Positions 1 to 8,511 of a stretch of DNA of 51,873 nucleotides are shown in pieces. The translations under genes were made by a program, and so were the position numbers. This DNA is from an uncultured Saprospiraceae bacterium (lineage in GTDB: Bacteria; Bacteroidota; Bacteroidia; Chitinophagales; Saprospiraceae): assembly GCA_937928405.1 (NCBI GenBank), contig CALFWZ010000044.1, forward strand, positions 1-51,873, read 5' to 3'. Every line of letters starts with the position of its first letter. The stretch's first letter is position 1. The notes under the pieces are model-generated. The model worked only from the letters and a program-made list of their open reading frames with translations. It was not told the DNA's origin and ran no database searches.

Positions 1-307
1 ACATTTGCGGTGATTTGGAAAAAAACGGGTAATTTCACCCACTGGAGGGAGTTGGACTTTCATAGTATGCTTATGTTGTGGTAAACACAAACATACTCCA
101 ATTCCCTCTATTTTAATGTTTTACTCATAAAGTGTATAGTACCTTATTTTATTAAATAAAATATTAATTCAAGAAAAATAAATAATGGCTCCTATCGTCA
201 GCACAACGTATGCACCAACTGTCCTTGGTTAGAAGAAAAAACAACAACCGTAGTTCAACTAGAGAATTGTGGGAAATTAGCGGAAGGCTTGGTTATTAAA
301 ATGGTTT
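1..307. other. Upstream intergenic region with a possible gene remnant
   Basis: No convincing complete gene is seen here. An imperfect inverted repeat (gagggagttgga near 45-57 against tccaattccctc near 98-110) lies at the left. A stop-free plus-strand frame runs from about 160 to 349 and reads N-N-G-S-Y-R-Q-H-N-V-C-T-N-C-P-W-L-E and onward, which looks protein-like with a CxxC pair. It has no good start codon, and its end overlaps the first 40 bases of the nuclease gene in another frame. It may be the tail of a decayed or displaced gene. I do not recognise the family. Confidence 0.3.
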
Positions 308-1315
308 ATGAGCGATCTAAGAAAGAATATAGAATATCACCAACTCATTGAAAAAATCGGTGAGTCTTACCAATCAGCAAAAGGAAGGGTAATTACTGCT
401 GTAAATACAGAAATGCTGAAAGCTTATTGGGATATTGGTAAACATATTGTGGATTTTGAGCAAGGTGGAAGACTAAAAGCAGAATATGGTAAAGCACTTT
501 TAGTGAATCTATCCAAAGATTTAACCCTTCGATATGGCAAAGGATTTAGCAGGAGTAATCTCAATTATATGAGACTCCTTTATGGGAAATATCCAAAATG
601 TGAGACATTGTCACACAAATTGAGTTGGTCGCATTATTATGAACTTTTAAAAGTAGAAGATGATTTAGCCAGAGAATTTTATGAACAACAGGCAATTAAT
701 GATAATTGGACAATACGAGAATTAAAAAGACAAAAACAATCAGGCTTGTTTCATAGATTGGCAATTGGGAAAGATAAAGATGAAATTTTAAGATTATCCA
801 AAGAAGGGCAAATAGTAAAGTCTGAGGAAGACTTTACTCGCAATCCATATGTTTTTGAATTTTTAAATTTTCCTGAAAACTATCAATATACAGAAAGTGA
901 CCTTGAAAAAGCGATAATTGACAACTTGCAGAAATTTTTACTCGAAATGGGAAAAGGATTTGCTTTTATCGGAAGGCAACAAAGAATAACATTAAACAAT
1001 AGACACTATTTTGTTGATTTGGTTTTTTATCATGTCAAATTGAAATGTTATGTTCTCATAGATTTAAAAATTGGCGAAGTAGTACATGAACATATTGGAC
1101 AAATGAAATTATACCTTGGTTATTATACCAAAGAAATTAATGAGGAAACTGATAATGAACCAATAGGGCTAATCCTCTCAGAGGAAAAAGATGATATTAT
1201 GGTAGAATATGCAATGTTGAATGATAACTCAAAACTAGTAGTTTCAAAATACCAACTTTACCTGCCAGAAATTGAACAACTTAGGAATAAAGTGAAAGAA
1301 ATTATAGAAAAATAA
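308..1315 (+). CDS. DUF1016/YhcG-family PDDEXK nuclease
   Basis: 335-aa protein of the DUF1016 (YhcG) family: an N-terminal DUF1016_N helical domain (about residues 10-150) followed by a PD-(D/E)XK nuclease fold (about 180-325). The N-terminal half carries the typical YWDIGKHIV and YGKGFSRSNLNYMRLLY motifs. The catalytic signature is visible as VDLVFYH (Asp237) and IDLKIG (Asp252, Lys254), followed by the family's GQMKLYL segment. The second acidic residue is Asp where Glu is more usual. Family members occur beside restriction-modification and other defence genes. Their exact substrate is not well established; DNA cleavage or Holliday-junction-like processing is inferred from the fold. The gene ends 27 bp before a HerA-like ATPase gene on the same strand, so the two are probably co-transcribed. 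Start chosen at ATG 308. Confidence 0.88.
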   Translation: MSDLRKNIEYHQLIEKIGESYQSAKGRVITAVNTEMLKAYWDIGKHIVDFEQGGRLKAEYGKALLVNLSKDLTLRYGKGFSRSNLNYMRLLYGKYPKCETLSHKLSWSHYYELLKVEDDLAREFYEQQAINDNWTIRELKRQKQSGLFHRLAIGKDKDEILRLSKEGQIVKSEEDFTRNPYVFEFLNFPENYQYTESDLEKAIIDNLQKFLLEMGKGFAFIGRQQRITLNNRHYFVDLVFYHVKLKCYVLIDLKIGEVVHEHIGQMKLYLGYYTKEINEETDNEPIGLILSEEKDDIMVEYAMLNDNSKLVVSKYQLYLPEIEQLRNKVKEIIEK

Positions 1316-1342
1316 ATAAACTCAACAATTTAAATAGAACAC

Positions 1343-2911
1343 ATGTCAAAGCAAGAATCATTTCTAAAAAACATCCAAGATGGATACAGCTTCAAAGGCC
1401 GTTTTATCAACCTTGGAGGTGCCATGCTGGATGGTGAAGTAGTACCGGAAGCGATGGTGCGTTTACCACTCAAAATGATGAACCGTCACGGACTCATTGC
1501 GGGAGCCACTGGATCAGGAAAAACGAAAACTTTACAAATACTAGCAGAACAACTTTCTACCCAGGGTGTTCCAGTACTTTTGATGGATGTCAAGGGTGAT
1601 TTAAGTGGAATTGCTGTTCCTTCTGAAGGACATCCTAAGATTGATGAACGTCATGCGAAGATTGGAATTCCATTCCAAGCTGGAGATAGCCCAGTGGAAT
1701 TTCTAACCTTGTCAGATGAAAAAGGGGCGAGATTAAGAGCAACCGTAACGGAATTTGGTCCTACGTTGTTTTCTAAAATTCTAGAACTAAACAATACACA
1801 AAGTGGAATCGTATCTGTATTGTTTAAGTATTGTGATGATAATGAATTGGCCTTGTTGGATTTAGATGATTTCAAAAAGGTTTTACAATACGCTACCGGA
1901 GATGGACGAAAAGAAATTGAAGCGGAGTATGGTCGGATATCTACCGTTTCAGCGGGATCTATTCTAAGAAAAATAGTCGAATTAGAGCAACAAGGAGCGG
2001 ATGTGTTCTTTGGCGAAACCTCTTTTGATGTACAGGATTTACTCAGAACGCGAGATGATAAAGGAATCGTTTCTATTTTGCGTTTGACGGATATCCAGGA
2101 CAAGCCAAAATTATTTTCCACTTTTATGCTACAGATGCTAGCAGAAGTATATTCTACTTTTCCGGAAGAAGGGGATAGCGACAAACCAAAACTGGTGATC
2201 TTTATTGATGAAGCACACTTGGTTTTTGATGAAGCCAGTAAAGCCTTACTAGATCAGATTGAAGCGATTGTAAAACTCATTCGTTCTAAAGGAGTAGGAT
2301 TATTTTTTGTCACCCAAAATCCAACGGATATTCCAGACGAAGTATTGAGTCAGTTAGGACTAAAATTGCAACATGCTTTACGGGCATTTACCGCTAAGGA
2401 CCGAAAAGCCATTAAGCTGGCTGCGCAAAATTATCCTGATTCAGAATATTATGATACCGCCGCGCTATTAACCGAACTTGGGATCGGAGAAGCACTGGTG
2501 ACGACGCTTAATGAGAAAGGGATTCCAACGCCACTGGCACACACCATGTTGCGGGCTCCACAAAGTCGTATGGATGTCCTGACCAAACACGAAATAGAAG
2601 CGGTGCTGGATCAGTCCGAAGTAATCGATAAATATAATGAAGTGATCAATCGGGAGAGTGCTTACGAAATTTTATCAGGTAAAATAGAAGAAGCACAAGA
2701 AGCGGAGCACAAAGAAAAAATGACTACTCAGAAAAAGAAAGCAAGGAGAGGAAAAGCGGAGAAATCAACTTTAGAAAAAGTGGTTTCCAATACCACTACT
2801 CGACAGATTGGGCGTACGGTAGCACGAGAGTTGACGCGAGGACTATTGGGCGTTTTGGGTATTAAAACTTCTACTCGACGAAGAAGCCGCAAAAAGACCG
2901 GTTGGTTTTAG
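1343..2911 (+). CDS. HerA-like ATPase (DUF853/YjgR family)
   Basis: 522-aa P-loop ATPase of the HerA/FtsK superfamily, DUF853 (YjgR) branch, whose usual length is about 500 aa. Walker A is GATGSGKT at about residues 54-61. Walker B is LVIFIDEAH at about 285-293. Further family features are MDVKGDLSG after the first strand and FFVTQNPTDIPDEVLSQLG toward the end of the ATPase core. The C-terminal about 60 residues are rich in Lys and Arg (KKKARRGKAEK, TRRRSRKK), fitting nucleic acid binding. HerA proteins form hexameric rings that translocate on DNA and often work with a nuclease. The preceding DUF1016 nuclease gene is only 27 bp away, which suggests a working pair. That pairing is inference; YjgR-type proteins also occur alone as genes of unknown housekeeping role. 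Confidence 0.88.
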   Translation: MSKQESFLKNIQDGYSFKGRFINLGGAMLDGEVVPEAMVRLPLKMMNRHGLIAGATGSGKTKTLQILAEQLSTQGVPVLLMDVKGDLSGIAVPSEGHPKIDERHAKIGIPFQAGDSPVEFLTLSDEKGARLRATVTEFGPTLFSKILELNNTQSGIVSVLFKYCDDNELALLDLDDFKKVLQYATGDGRKEIEAEYGRISTVSAGSILRKIVELEQQGADVFFGETSFDVQDLLRTRDDKGIVSILRLTDIQDKPKLFSTFMLQMLAEVYSTFPEEGDSDKPKLVIFIDEAHLVFDEASKALLDQIEAIVKLIRSKGVGLFFVTQNPTDIPDEVLSQLGLKLQHALRAFTAKDRKAIKLAAQNYPDSEYYDTAALLTELGIGEALVTTLNEKGIPTPLAHTMLRAPQSRMDVLTKHEIEAVLDQSEVIDKYNEVINRESAYEILSGKIEEAQEAEHKEKMTTQKKKARRGKAEKSTLEKVVSNTTTRQIGRTVARELTRGLLGVLGIKTSTRRRSRKKTGWF

Positions 2912-3005
2912 GTGGATCTGCGGATCTGTAAACCATGAGGGAAGGCGATTTTCGTTCAACTTAATTATAACTTGAAATGATAATGCTATAATAATAAAAT
3001 AAATC

Positions 3006-4370
3006 ATGAGTAGACTATTTTACTTTTTTGCAATTTTCATGTTGATGTCAAATAATCTTTTTGGTACCCATAATAAAGCTGGCGAAATTCAAGTTAAAAA
3101 GCTAGGTTATCTGGAGCATGAGGCAATTATTATGACTTATACAAAAGAGTCAAGTAGTTGGGTAGATCGAGATAGCTTAGAATTATGTTGGGGAGATGGT
3201 TTATGTGAGTGGGTACAAAGAGATAGTTCTGTGATAATTGGTGGTGATGTTAAATTCAATACCTATACTTCTCAACACAGTTACGCAAATGAAGGGAATT
3301 ATACTATTTCTATGACAGATAGAAATAGAAATGCAGGGATAGCAAATATAAATGGCCCCACTTCTGAGAATGTCTCTTTCCATATTGAGACAAATTTGGT
3401 GGTGAGTTCTATTGATAATAATACACCGGAATTTCTTAATCCACCCACTGAATTTGGTTTTGTAGGCATTCCGCTCTATCATATTTTGGGAGCTATTGAT
3501 CGGGAAGGAGATAGTCTGGGATACGAATTAATCGTGCCGTTGCAAGCAGTTGGCGTTCCAGTTCCTCTTTATATTTTTCCTAATAATGTTGGATCTCCGC
3601 AAAATGGAAGTCTGTCCATTGATTCCGAGACCGGCTTACTGATTTGGGATTCGCCTCAATTTCAAGCTTCGTATGTTGTCACAATTCAAGTTACTGAATA
3701 TCGAAATGGTAATATTTTGAGTACCACTATTCGAGATGTTCAATTTGATATAGGAGTGGCTGAAGAATTTTTTGAGACTAATAGTAATATCCCGGAAGAT
3801 GACTTTTTTTTAGAAAATGGAGATAATTTAAATTTCAACTTTACGGTTGGTGAAAATAATTCAGAATTAAAAATAGGTGTCTTAGGGCTTCCATTCCTAA
3901 TCAATAATCCTGCAAGTGTCGATATTCCAAACGACTTTTCTTTTGGCCCAGTAGAAGGAACCATTTCATGGGATATTTTAGCAGAACATGCTGATTTAAG
4001 CCCATATAATATGGTCTTTAGAATAGATCAAAGGGTAGATGATCTTGTTTATACGGAGTACAAGGTGGTGAAAATAGTAGTCAATGCTGATCCGTTGAAT
4101 ATTGATCCGACAGTTGGTGATGTATCATTTGGTTTCTTTCCAAATCCTAGTCATGATGGAATGGTATTTATCAATTTACCAGAACAAACTAGTGGATCTT
4201 TGACGATTAAAGCTTTTGACAATTTAGGAAAGTTAATTCTTGTAAATCAAGTGTATTGGTCTGGAGAGATTTTTCCATGGAATATCTCTGATCTTCAAAA
4301 AGGGATTTATTTTATTCGAGTTGAATCCTCTGATAAAAAAGTAGGGTTGAAAAAATTTATAGTTCCTTAG
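3006..4370 (+). CDS. Secreted T9SS-sorted surface protein with Ig/cadherin-like domain
   Basis: 454 aa. The first about 20 residues form a signal peptide (MSRLFYFFAIFMLMSNNLFG) followed by THNKAGEI, an N-terminal motif seen in many large Bacteroidota gliding- or adhesion-type surface proteins. Residues about 30-125 (ITYTK-like segment, DSLELCWGDG, ISMTDRNRNAGI) form that conserved N-terminal domain. Residues about 150-250 resemble a cadherin/Ig repeat (DREGDSLGYEL, SIDSETGLLIWD). The last about 75 residues are a T9SS type A sorting domain, with FFPNPSHDG, DNLGKLI and KGIYFIRVE, so the protein should be exported and attached to the cell surface or released. Ligand unknown. No partner gene is evident nearby. 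Confidence 0.8.
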   Translation: MSRLFYFFAIFMLMSNNLFGTHNKAGEIQVKKLGYLEHEAIIMTYTKESSSWVDRDSLELCWGDGLCEWVQRDSSVIIGGDVKFNTYTSQHSYANEGNYTISMTDRNRNAGIANINGPTSENVSFHIETNLVVSSIDNNTPEFLNPPTEFGFVGIPLYHILGAIDREGDSLGYELIVPLQAVGVPVPLYIFPNNVGSPQNGSLSIDSETGLLIWDSPQFQASYVVTIQVTEYRNGNILSTTIRDVQFDIGVAEEFFETNSNIPEDDFFLENGDNLNFNFTVGENNSELKIGVLGLPFLINNPASVDIPNDFSFGPVEGTISWDILAEHADLSPYNMVFRIDQRVDDLVYTEYKVVKIVVNADPLNIDPTVGDVSFGFFPNPSHDGMVFINLPEQTSGSLTIKAFDNLGKLILVNQVYWSGEIFPWNISDLQKGIYFIRVESSDKKVGLKKFIVP

Positions 4371-4513
4371 TAATAGAGCAATAATGTTAAAAAGATAAGA
4401 ATTCTTTTAAAGATCAAGTATTTGTTTGTCGTAATACTGTAAGATTAGATTATCCGTAATACAATAGAATCAGATCCAGAATAGTTTAGATTAGACTTAT
4501 GACAAGTATTTAG

Positions 4514-4521
4514 TAATTTTG
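4514..4521 (+). promoter_or_regulatory. Candidate Bacteroidota -7 element before trmN6
   Basis: TAATTTTG matches the Bacteroidota -7 consensus TAnnTTTG exactly and lies 18 nt before the ATG at 4540. No clear TTTG -33 box is seen at the usual distance, so confidence is modest. Its position overlaps the possible TTG start at 4519, which argues that translation starts at 4540. Confidence 0.4.
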
Positions 4522-4539
4522 GAAGAAAATAAAAAACGA

Positions 4540-5277
4540 ATGGCAACGACCAAGAATATTAATACGAAAAAGCCTTTTCAGTTTAAGCAGTTTACGGTTA
4601 ATCAAAAGGATTGCACGATGATGGTGGGAACAGATGGGGTTTTACTGGGCGCTTGGGCGGATGTGGCCAACGCTAAGAAGGTATTAGACATAGGGACTGG
4701 AACAGGTTTGATTGCTTTGATGATGGCTCAGCGGCTACCGGAAGCAGCAATACATGCCGTAGAAATAAGTGAAGAAGCCAGCAACGTAGCTCGGCAAAAT
4801 TTTGCGGAATCAAAATGGTCGGAACGTTTGAAGGTTTTTAACACTCCCGTACAGGATTTTGCAAAATTTACCGATCATCGGTACGATTTGATTGTCAGTA
4901 ATCCTCCTTTTTTTAGTGGAGGGACTTTTTCTAGCAACGAAGATAAGAATTTGATGCGCCGGACGGTGAGGTTGCCCAATGGAGATCTATTACATGCGGT
5001 AAGACGGTTGCTGAATAAATCTGGTCGATTTGTGATGATCTTGCCTTATATCGAAGGATTACGCTTTGAGGAAATGGCGCAGCAATACCATTTTTATGTA
5101 ACGAAGAAAACCAGCGTTTTACCTTTAGTAGGTAAACCAGTGGAGCGATTATTATTAGAATTTGCCTATGAGGAGCAGCCTTTGGAAGAGCAAACCTTGG
5201 TGATTGAAACGGACAAACGACACGTCTATACAGATGATTATGTGGCCTTGACCAAGGATTTTTATTTGAAGATGTAA
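4540..5277 (+). CDS. trmN6: tRNA1(Val) (adenine(37)-N6)-methyltransferase, TrmN6/YfiC family
   Basis: 245-aa SAM-dependent methyltransferase of the class I Rossmann fold. The N-terminus (KPFQFKQFTVNQ) and TDGVLLGAW are typical of YfiC. The SAM site is DIGTGTGLIALMMAQ at about residues 52-66. The catalytic SNPPFF motif (N-P-P-[FY], as in N6-adenine methylases) is at about 123-128. The family methylates N6 of A37 in tRNA1(Val) in the cytoplasm. I chose ATG 4540; a TTG 21 bp upstream is in frame but overlaps a good -7 promoter element, and the extra seven residues are non-conserved in character. It ends about 25 bp before a strong bidirectional terminator shared with the convergent small HTH gene. 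Confidence 0.9.
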   Translation: MATTKNINTKKPFQFKQFTVNQKDCTMMVGTDGVLLGAWADVANAKKVLDIGTGTGLIALMMAQRLPEAAIHAVEISEEASNVARQNFAESKWSERLKVFNTPVQDFAKFTDHRYDLIVSNPPFFSGGTFSSNEDKNLMRRTVRLPNGDLLHAVRRLLNKSGRFVMILPYIEGLRFEEMAQQYHFYVTKKTSVLPLVGKPVERLLLEFAYEEQPLEEQTLVIETDKRHVYTDDYVALTKDFYLKM

Positions 5278-5300
5278 TTTTAAAATAAAGTATGCTAAAG

Positions 5301-5337
5301 AAAAAGAGACGTTCAAATGGTTTGAGCGTCTCTTTTT
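5301..5337. terminator. Bidirectional rho-independent terminator
   Basis: A 17-bp stem with one G-T wobble (left arm 5301-5317 aaaaagagacgttcaaa, right arm 5321-5337) closes on a 3-nt loop, tgg. A T-run follows on both strands. It lies between trmN6 and the convergent HTH gene and should stop transcripts from both. Confidence 0.9.
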
Positions 5338-5349
5338 CTATTCCACTAA

Positions 5350-5607
5350 TTAAACATTGATCGGTCGTGATTTAATAATCTTTCGAGCTGCATCAAGGAT
5401 ACGCGTATCCTGTAGCTCAACAAATCCGCCGTCTGGGCCAGGGTGAATGTGATTGCCAATAATCTGATTATCAGCATCATACTTCTTGGCTCCAAAATAA
5501 TTCCTTACAGCCTGCTCATCCATCTGTAATTCTCGTGCGATGCGACGAACGCTACCAGTAGGTAAGCTGTGCTTTAAGTTCCGAAGTTCCTTAAACGTAA
5601 TGTTCAT
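5350..5607 (-). CDS. Small HTH DNA-binding-like protein
   Basis: 85-aa protein. Residues about 18-40 (GSVRRIARELQMDEQAVRNYF) look like a helix-turn-helix, with a recognition-helix-like segment ending in Asn-Tyr-Phe. The second half contains a Gly/His/Pro-rich turn (NHIHPGPDGGFVEL) and a basic C-terminal helix (ILDAARKIIKSRP). I read it as a small conserved DNA-binding protein of the Bacteroidota but cannot name a family. It is monocistronic, convergent with trmN6 across a shared terminator, and its ATG at 5607 is followed by about 320 bp of AT-rich intergenic DNA. Target and role unknown. Confidence 0.7.
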   Translation of the reverse strand: MNITFKELRNLKHSLPTGSVRRIARELQMDEQAVRNYFGAKKYDADNQIIGNHIHPGPDGGFVELQDTRILDAARKIIKSRPINV

Positions 5608-5927
5608 ATTGAGGAAAGATTTAGATAGGTTAAAAAATAGTATCGAAGTTAGATCTCTAATATTTTGTTAAATTATAAAATGCCGCATTATTATCAAAAT
5701 AAAATTCAATAATAATTAAAGTTTATTTCTTGTTATAGGCTTCTGACCGTATTATATTCTGAACAAAATAAGAGTCAATGCAAATATATATAAAATATTT
5801 AATATTTGTAATTTATTTCTGAAATTGTACGCATGAAAGGGTAGTAGGGCAAAAAAAATACCGAAACACACGATGGTGTTCCGGTATTGGATATTCTATG
5901 TTTAATTCTCTTGAGGGAGTTTAAATA
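5608..5927. other. AT-rich intergenic region
   Basis: About 320 bp between two minus-strand genes. It should hold the promoter of the small HTH gene (right of 5607) and it contains the terminator of the repetitive protein gene at 5857-5888. No ORF of note is seen. Confidence 0.5.
5857..5888 (-). terminator. Rho-independent terminator of the repeat-protein gene
   Basis: On the minus strand a 13-bp stem with one wobble (arms 5857-5869 and 5876-5888, aataccgaaacac) with a 6-nt loop is followed by eight T residues. It lies 40 bp after the stop codon of the minus-strand gene ending at 5928. Confidence 0.88.
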
Positions 5928-8024
5928 TTAAACGCCACCGTTGAGTTTATCCTGCCATTCGGAGAGTTCGCTCCATTTGCCTTGAGCGGCGAGTTTAGCT
6001 TGCTCAGACCAGGTAGTTGGATCGTGCATTTTATAGCGAGATCCAGCGTTGGCGAGGATGGTTTTGATCTCATCAGTTGAAGTTTCAGAAAGTTGTTTCC
6101 AAGTATTGATTCCTGCTTCGTAAAGCAATTGTTCAATCTTTGGTCCGATTCCTTCTACTACCTTCAGATTATCAGGATCCGTAGTAATGACCTCGCTCAG
6201 CTCTTCGATTTGGGTATCTTCCTTTTCAATACGAGTAGTAATACCGTTGGAGGTATCTTTAATCACCTTTCGACCAGTAACTTCACGAATAACTTCAACC
6301 GGTTTGATCGTCTGTGTGTTGGTATTGGTTGAAACAGCCACTTCTCTGATGACTTCTACTTCACGGATAACCTCAACCTCCTTGATGACCTGAACAGGCA
6401 CTTCTCGTACAACTTCTACTTCTTTGATCACTTCTACTTCTTTAATCACCTCGACAGGCACTTCTTTGATCACTTCGACTTCCTGAATCACTTGAACAGG
6501 TACTTCGCGGATCACTTCTACCTCTTTGATGACCTGAACAGGTACTTCCTTGGTAACCTCTTTGGTCACTTCGACTTCTTTAATCACTTCGACAGGCACT
6601 TCGCGGATAACTTCAATTTCGTTAATTACTTGTACCTCTTTGATGACTTCGACAGGTACCTCTTTGATGACTTCAATTTCATTGATGACTTGAACAGGTA
6701 CCTCTTTAATGACTTCTACAAGTTTCTCTACCTCTACCTCTTTAATCACTTGAACAGGTACTTCTTTAATTACCTCGATTTCTTTTACTACTTCTACCTC
6801 TTTAATCACCTGAACGGGTATTTCTTTTACTACTTGTACTTCTTTGATCACTTCCACTTCTTTGATTACCTCGAAAGGTACCTCTTTGATGACTTCCACT
6901 TCATTGATGACTTCTACTTCTTTAATCACCTCGACAGGAACTTGTACCTCCTTGATGACTTCTACGTTTTTGATCACTTCTACCTCTTTAATTACTTCCA
7001 CTTCTACTTCTTTGATGACCTCCACTTCGTTGATGACTTCCACTTCCTTAATCACCTCGACCTCTTTGATCACTTCTACTTCTTTGATCATTTCCACCGG
7101 AATCTCTTTGATGACCTCTACTTCTTTGATGATTTCTACCTCTTTAGTTACTGGCACATCGCGCGTAAGCTCAACGGTTTTCATCACTTCCACTTCTTTA
7201 ATCACTTCCACAGGAACTTCTTTGATCACTTCCACGATCTCCTTAACTTCTACGATTCTATCCACCATTACTTCTTTAATCACCTCAATTTCTTTGATCA
7301 CTTCTACCTCTTTGATTACTTGTACAGGCACTTCTCGAATCACTTCTACTTCTTTAATCACCTCTACAGTCGTCTCTACAGGAACTTCTTTGATGATTTC
7401 AACCGTTTTAACATTATCAATCTCTTTAAATAGTTCCACAGGCACTTCTCGAATCACTTCTATTTCTTTGATAACATCTTGGTTTTTGATAATCACCTTA
7501 TCACGGAAAACCTCTACTTCTTTCACTACTTCAACCTCTTTGATCACTTCCACAGGTACTTCTTTGATCACTTCTACATTTTTGATCACTTCCACGGGCA
7601 CCTCTTTAATGACCTCCACTTCTTTGATCACTTCTACCTCTTTAACCTCATTCGCTGCTTGACGAGCCAGTCTTAGATCTGTTTCTATCTGAGCAAAATT
7701 GGTTTTCATTGAGTTATAATCAGTCTCAAGACTAGTTTTAGCCTTTAGATTGGTGTCCAGTTCAGTTTGTAAGGCAGATACCTTTTTATTAGATTCTGCT
7801 TCCAGCTCATTATAGCGTCCGGACATCATATAATTTTTAATCCAGTATCCTAGTAGCCAGGAAAACCCCAAAGCCAGCATCAATGGAAACCAGCAGCCCC
7901 AGAAAGAAGCAAGTAAGATTGAATTCGATAACATAAGTCTAGTTGTTTGTATATATGTGATTAAATATTGCCAAAACTCTAAACCCAGACTAATGTCTAG
8001 GGGGGTAATATTGCGCTCGTACAT
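5928..8024 (-). CDS. Membrane-anchored Val/Glu/Lys repeat protein with C-terminal helix-hairpin-helix domain
   Basis: 698 aa if started at 8024; an ATG at 7934 (MLSNSILLASFW) is an alternative start that keeps the membrane segment. A transmembrane helix lies at about residues 42-63 (WFPLMLALGFSWLLGYWI). A coiled-coil-like stretch follows (70-125, KVSALQTELD and similar). Residues about 127-580 are dozens of short repeats of the type EVIKEVPV/EVIKEVEV, broken by rare variants. Residues about 616-698 form a conserved domain: a helix-hairpin-helix (VVEGIGPKIEQLLYEAGI) and a tail with TWSEQAKLAAQGKW and LSEWQDKLNGG, as found in other bacterial TM-plus-HHH proteins. HHH domains often bind DNA, but here the domain may be a protein-interaction module. 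The long repeat could act as an extended spacer from the membrane. Function unknown; the N-terminus suggests inner-membrane anchoring. Confidence 0.82.
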   Translation of the reverse strand: MYERNITPLDISLGLEFWQYLITYIQTTRLMLSNSILLASFWGCWFPLMLALGFSWLLGYWIKNYMMSGRYNELEAESNKKVSALQTELDTNLKAKTSLETDYNSMKTNFAQIETDLRLARQAANEVKEVEVIKEVEVIKEVPVEVIKNVEVIKEVPVEVIKEVEVVKEVEVFRDKVIIKNQDVIKEIEVIREVPVELFKEIDNVKTVEIIKEVPVETTVEVIKEVEVIREVPVQVIKEVEVIKEIEVIKEVMVDRIVEVKEIVEVIKEVPVEVIKEVEVMKTVELTRDVPVTKEVEIIKEVEVIKEIPVEMIKEVEVIKEVEVIKEVEVINEVEVIKEVEVEVIKEVEVIKNVEVIKEVQVPVEVIKEVEVINEVEVIKEVPFEVIKEVEVIKEVQVVKEIPVQVIKEVEVVKEIEVIKEVPVQVIKEVEVEKLVEVIKEVPVQVINEIEVIKEVPVEVIKEVQVINEIEVIREVPVEVIKEVEVTKEVTKEVPVQVIKEVEVIREVPVQVIQEVEVIKEVPVEVIKEVEVIKEVEVVREVPVQVIKEVEVIREVEVIREVAVSTNTNTQTIKPVEVIREVTGRKVIKDTSNGITTRIEKEDTQIEELSEVITTDPDNLKVVEGIGPKIEQLLYEAGINTWKQLSETSTDEIKTILANAGSRYKMHDPTTWSEQAKLAAQGKWSELSEWQDKLNGGV
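6460..7640 (-). repeat. Coding repeat region (EVIKEV-type units)
   Basis: Within the minus-strand gene, short DNA units encoding EVIKEVPV, EVIKEVEV and close variants are repeated almost without interruption. The units are similar but not identical at DNA level (tca/tcg/tta codon changes), so the array has diverged or been kept under protein-level selection. The repeat extends somewhat beyond these limits on both sides. Confidence 0.85.
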
Positions 8025-8511
8025 CTTTATTTATGCTAAATTGAATTTAGCAGAGATAAAAGATAGTAATCAGGTAATCGGTCTTGAAAAATTAAAGTCC
8101 TAGAGTTGTGTGTATAAAAAACAGTCAAAGGGATTTAAGTTTTCTCTCAATATTATCTAGTATGTTTACGTAGAATTAGCGAAGATAAGATAAACTTTTC
8201 TTTTTTTATAAAAAAATTATCTTTAGTATGATATAAAAATTCAAAAGTGAATATTCTGAAGGTATTAATTAAGTCTTTTTGGTAAAATTACTTTTTCAAA
8301 TTTCGCCATTTTCTTTAAAAGCTGTACCTTTACATTTAATACAAATTACCTGAACGATTTTTAGACGTAATTTTTCCCGAAAAGTCATCAACATTTTTTA
8401 TAATTTTTACTAATTCGGAAACATACTCAGAGGAAAGCTTCTCAACCATCTAGTTTTTACTATTTTTTTAGCATTTTTTCTTGGTATGAATCTTAAAAAC
8501 AAACATTTACG
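8025..8511. other. Divergent intergenic region
   Basis: About 490 bp between the minus-strand repeat-protein gene and the plus-strand OmpA-like gene. It must contain both promoters; one candidate for the plus strand is at 8301-8333. The rest is AT-rich with no ORF or strong hairpin that I can see. Confidence 0.5.
8301..8333 (+). promoter_or_regulatory. Candidate promoter of the OmpA-like gene
   Basis: TTTC (8301-8304), a 20-nt spacer and TACCTTTAC (8325-8333) resemble the Bacteroidota promoter TTTG-N19-TAnnTTTG. If used, the leader would be about 170 nt. Confidence 0.4.

Noticed and set aside
6492..7433. Long plus-strand open frames opposite the EVIKEV-repeat gene
   Set aside because: They are products of the low-complexity repeat read on the other strand (Phe/Tyr/Asp or Thr/Ser-rich strings) with no domain, start context or terminator.
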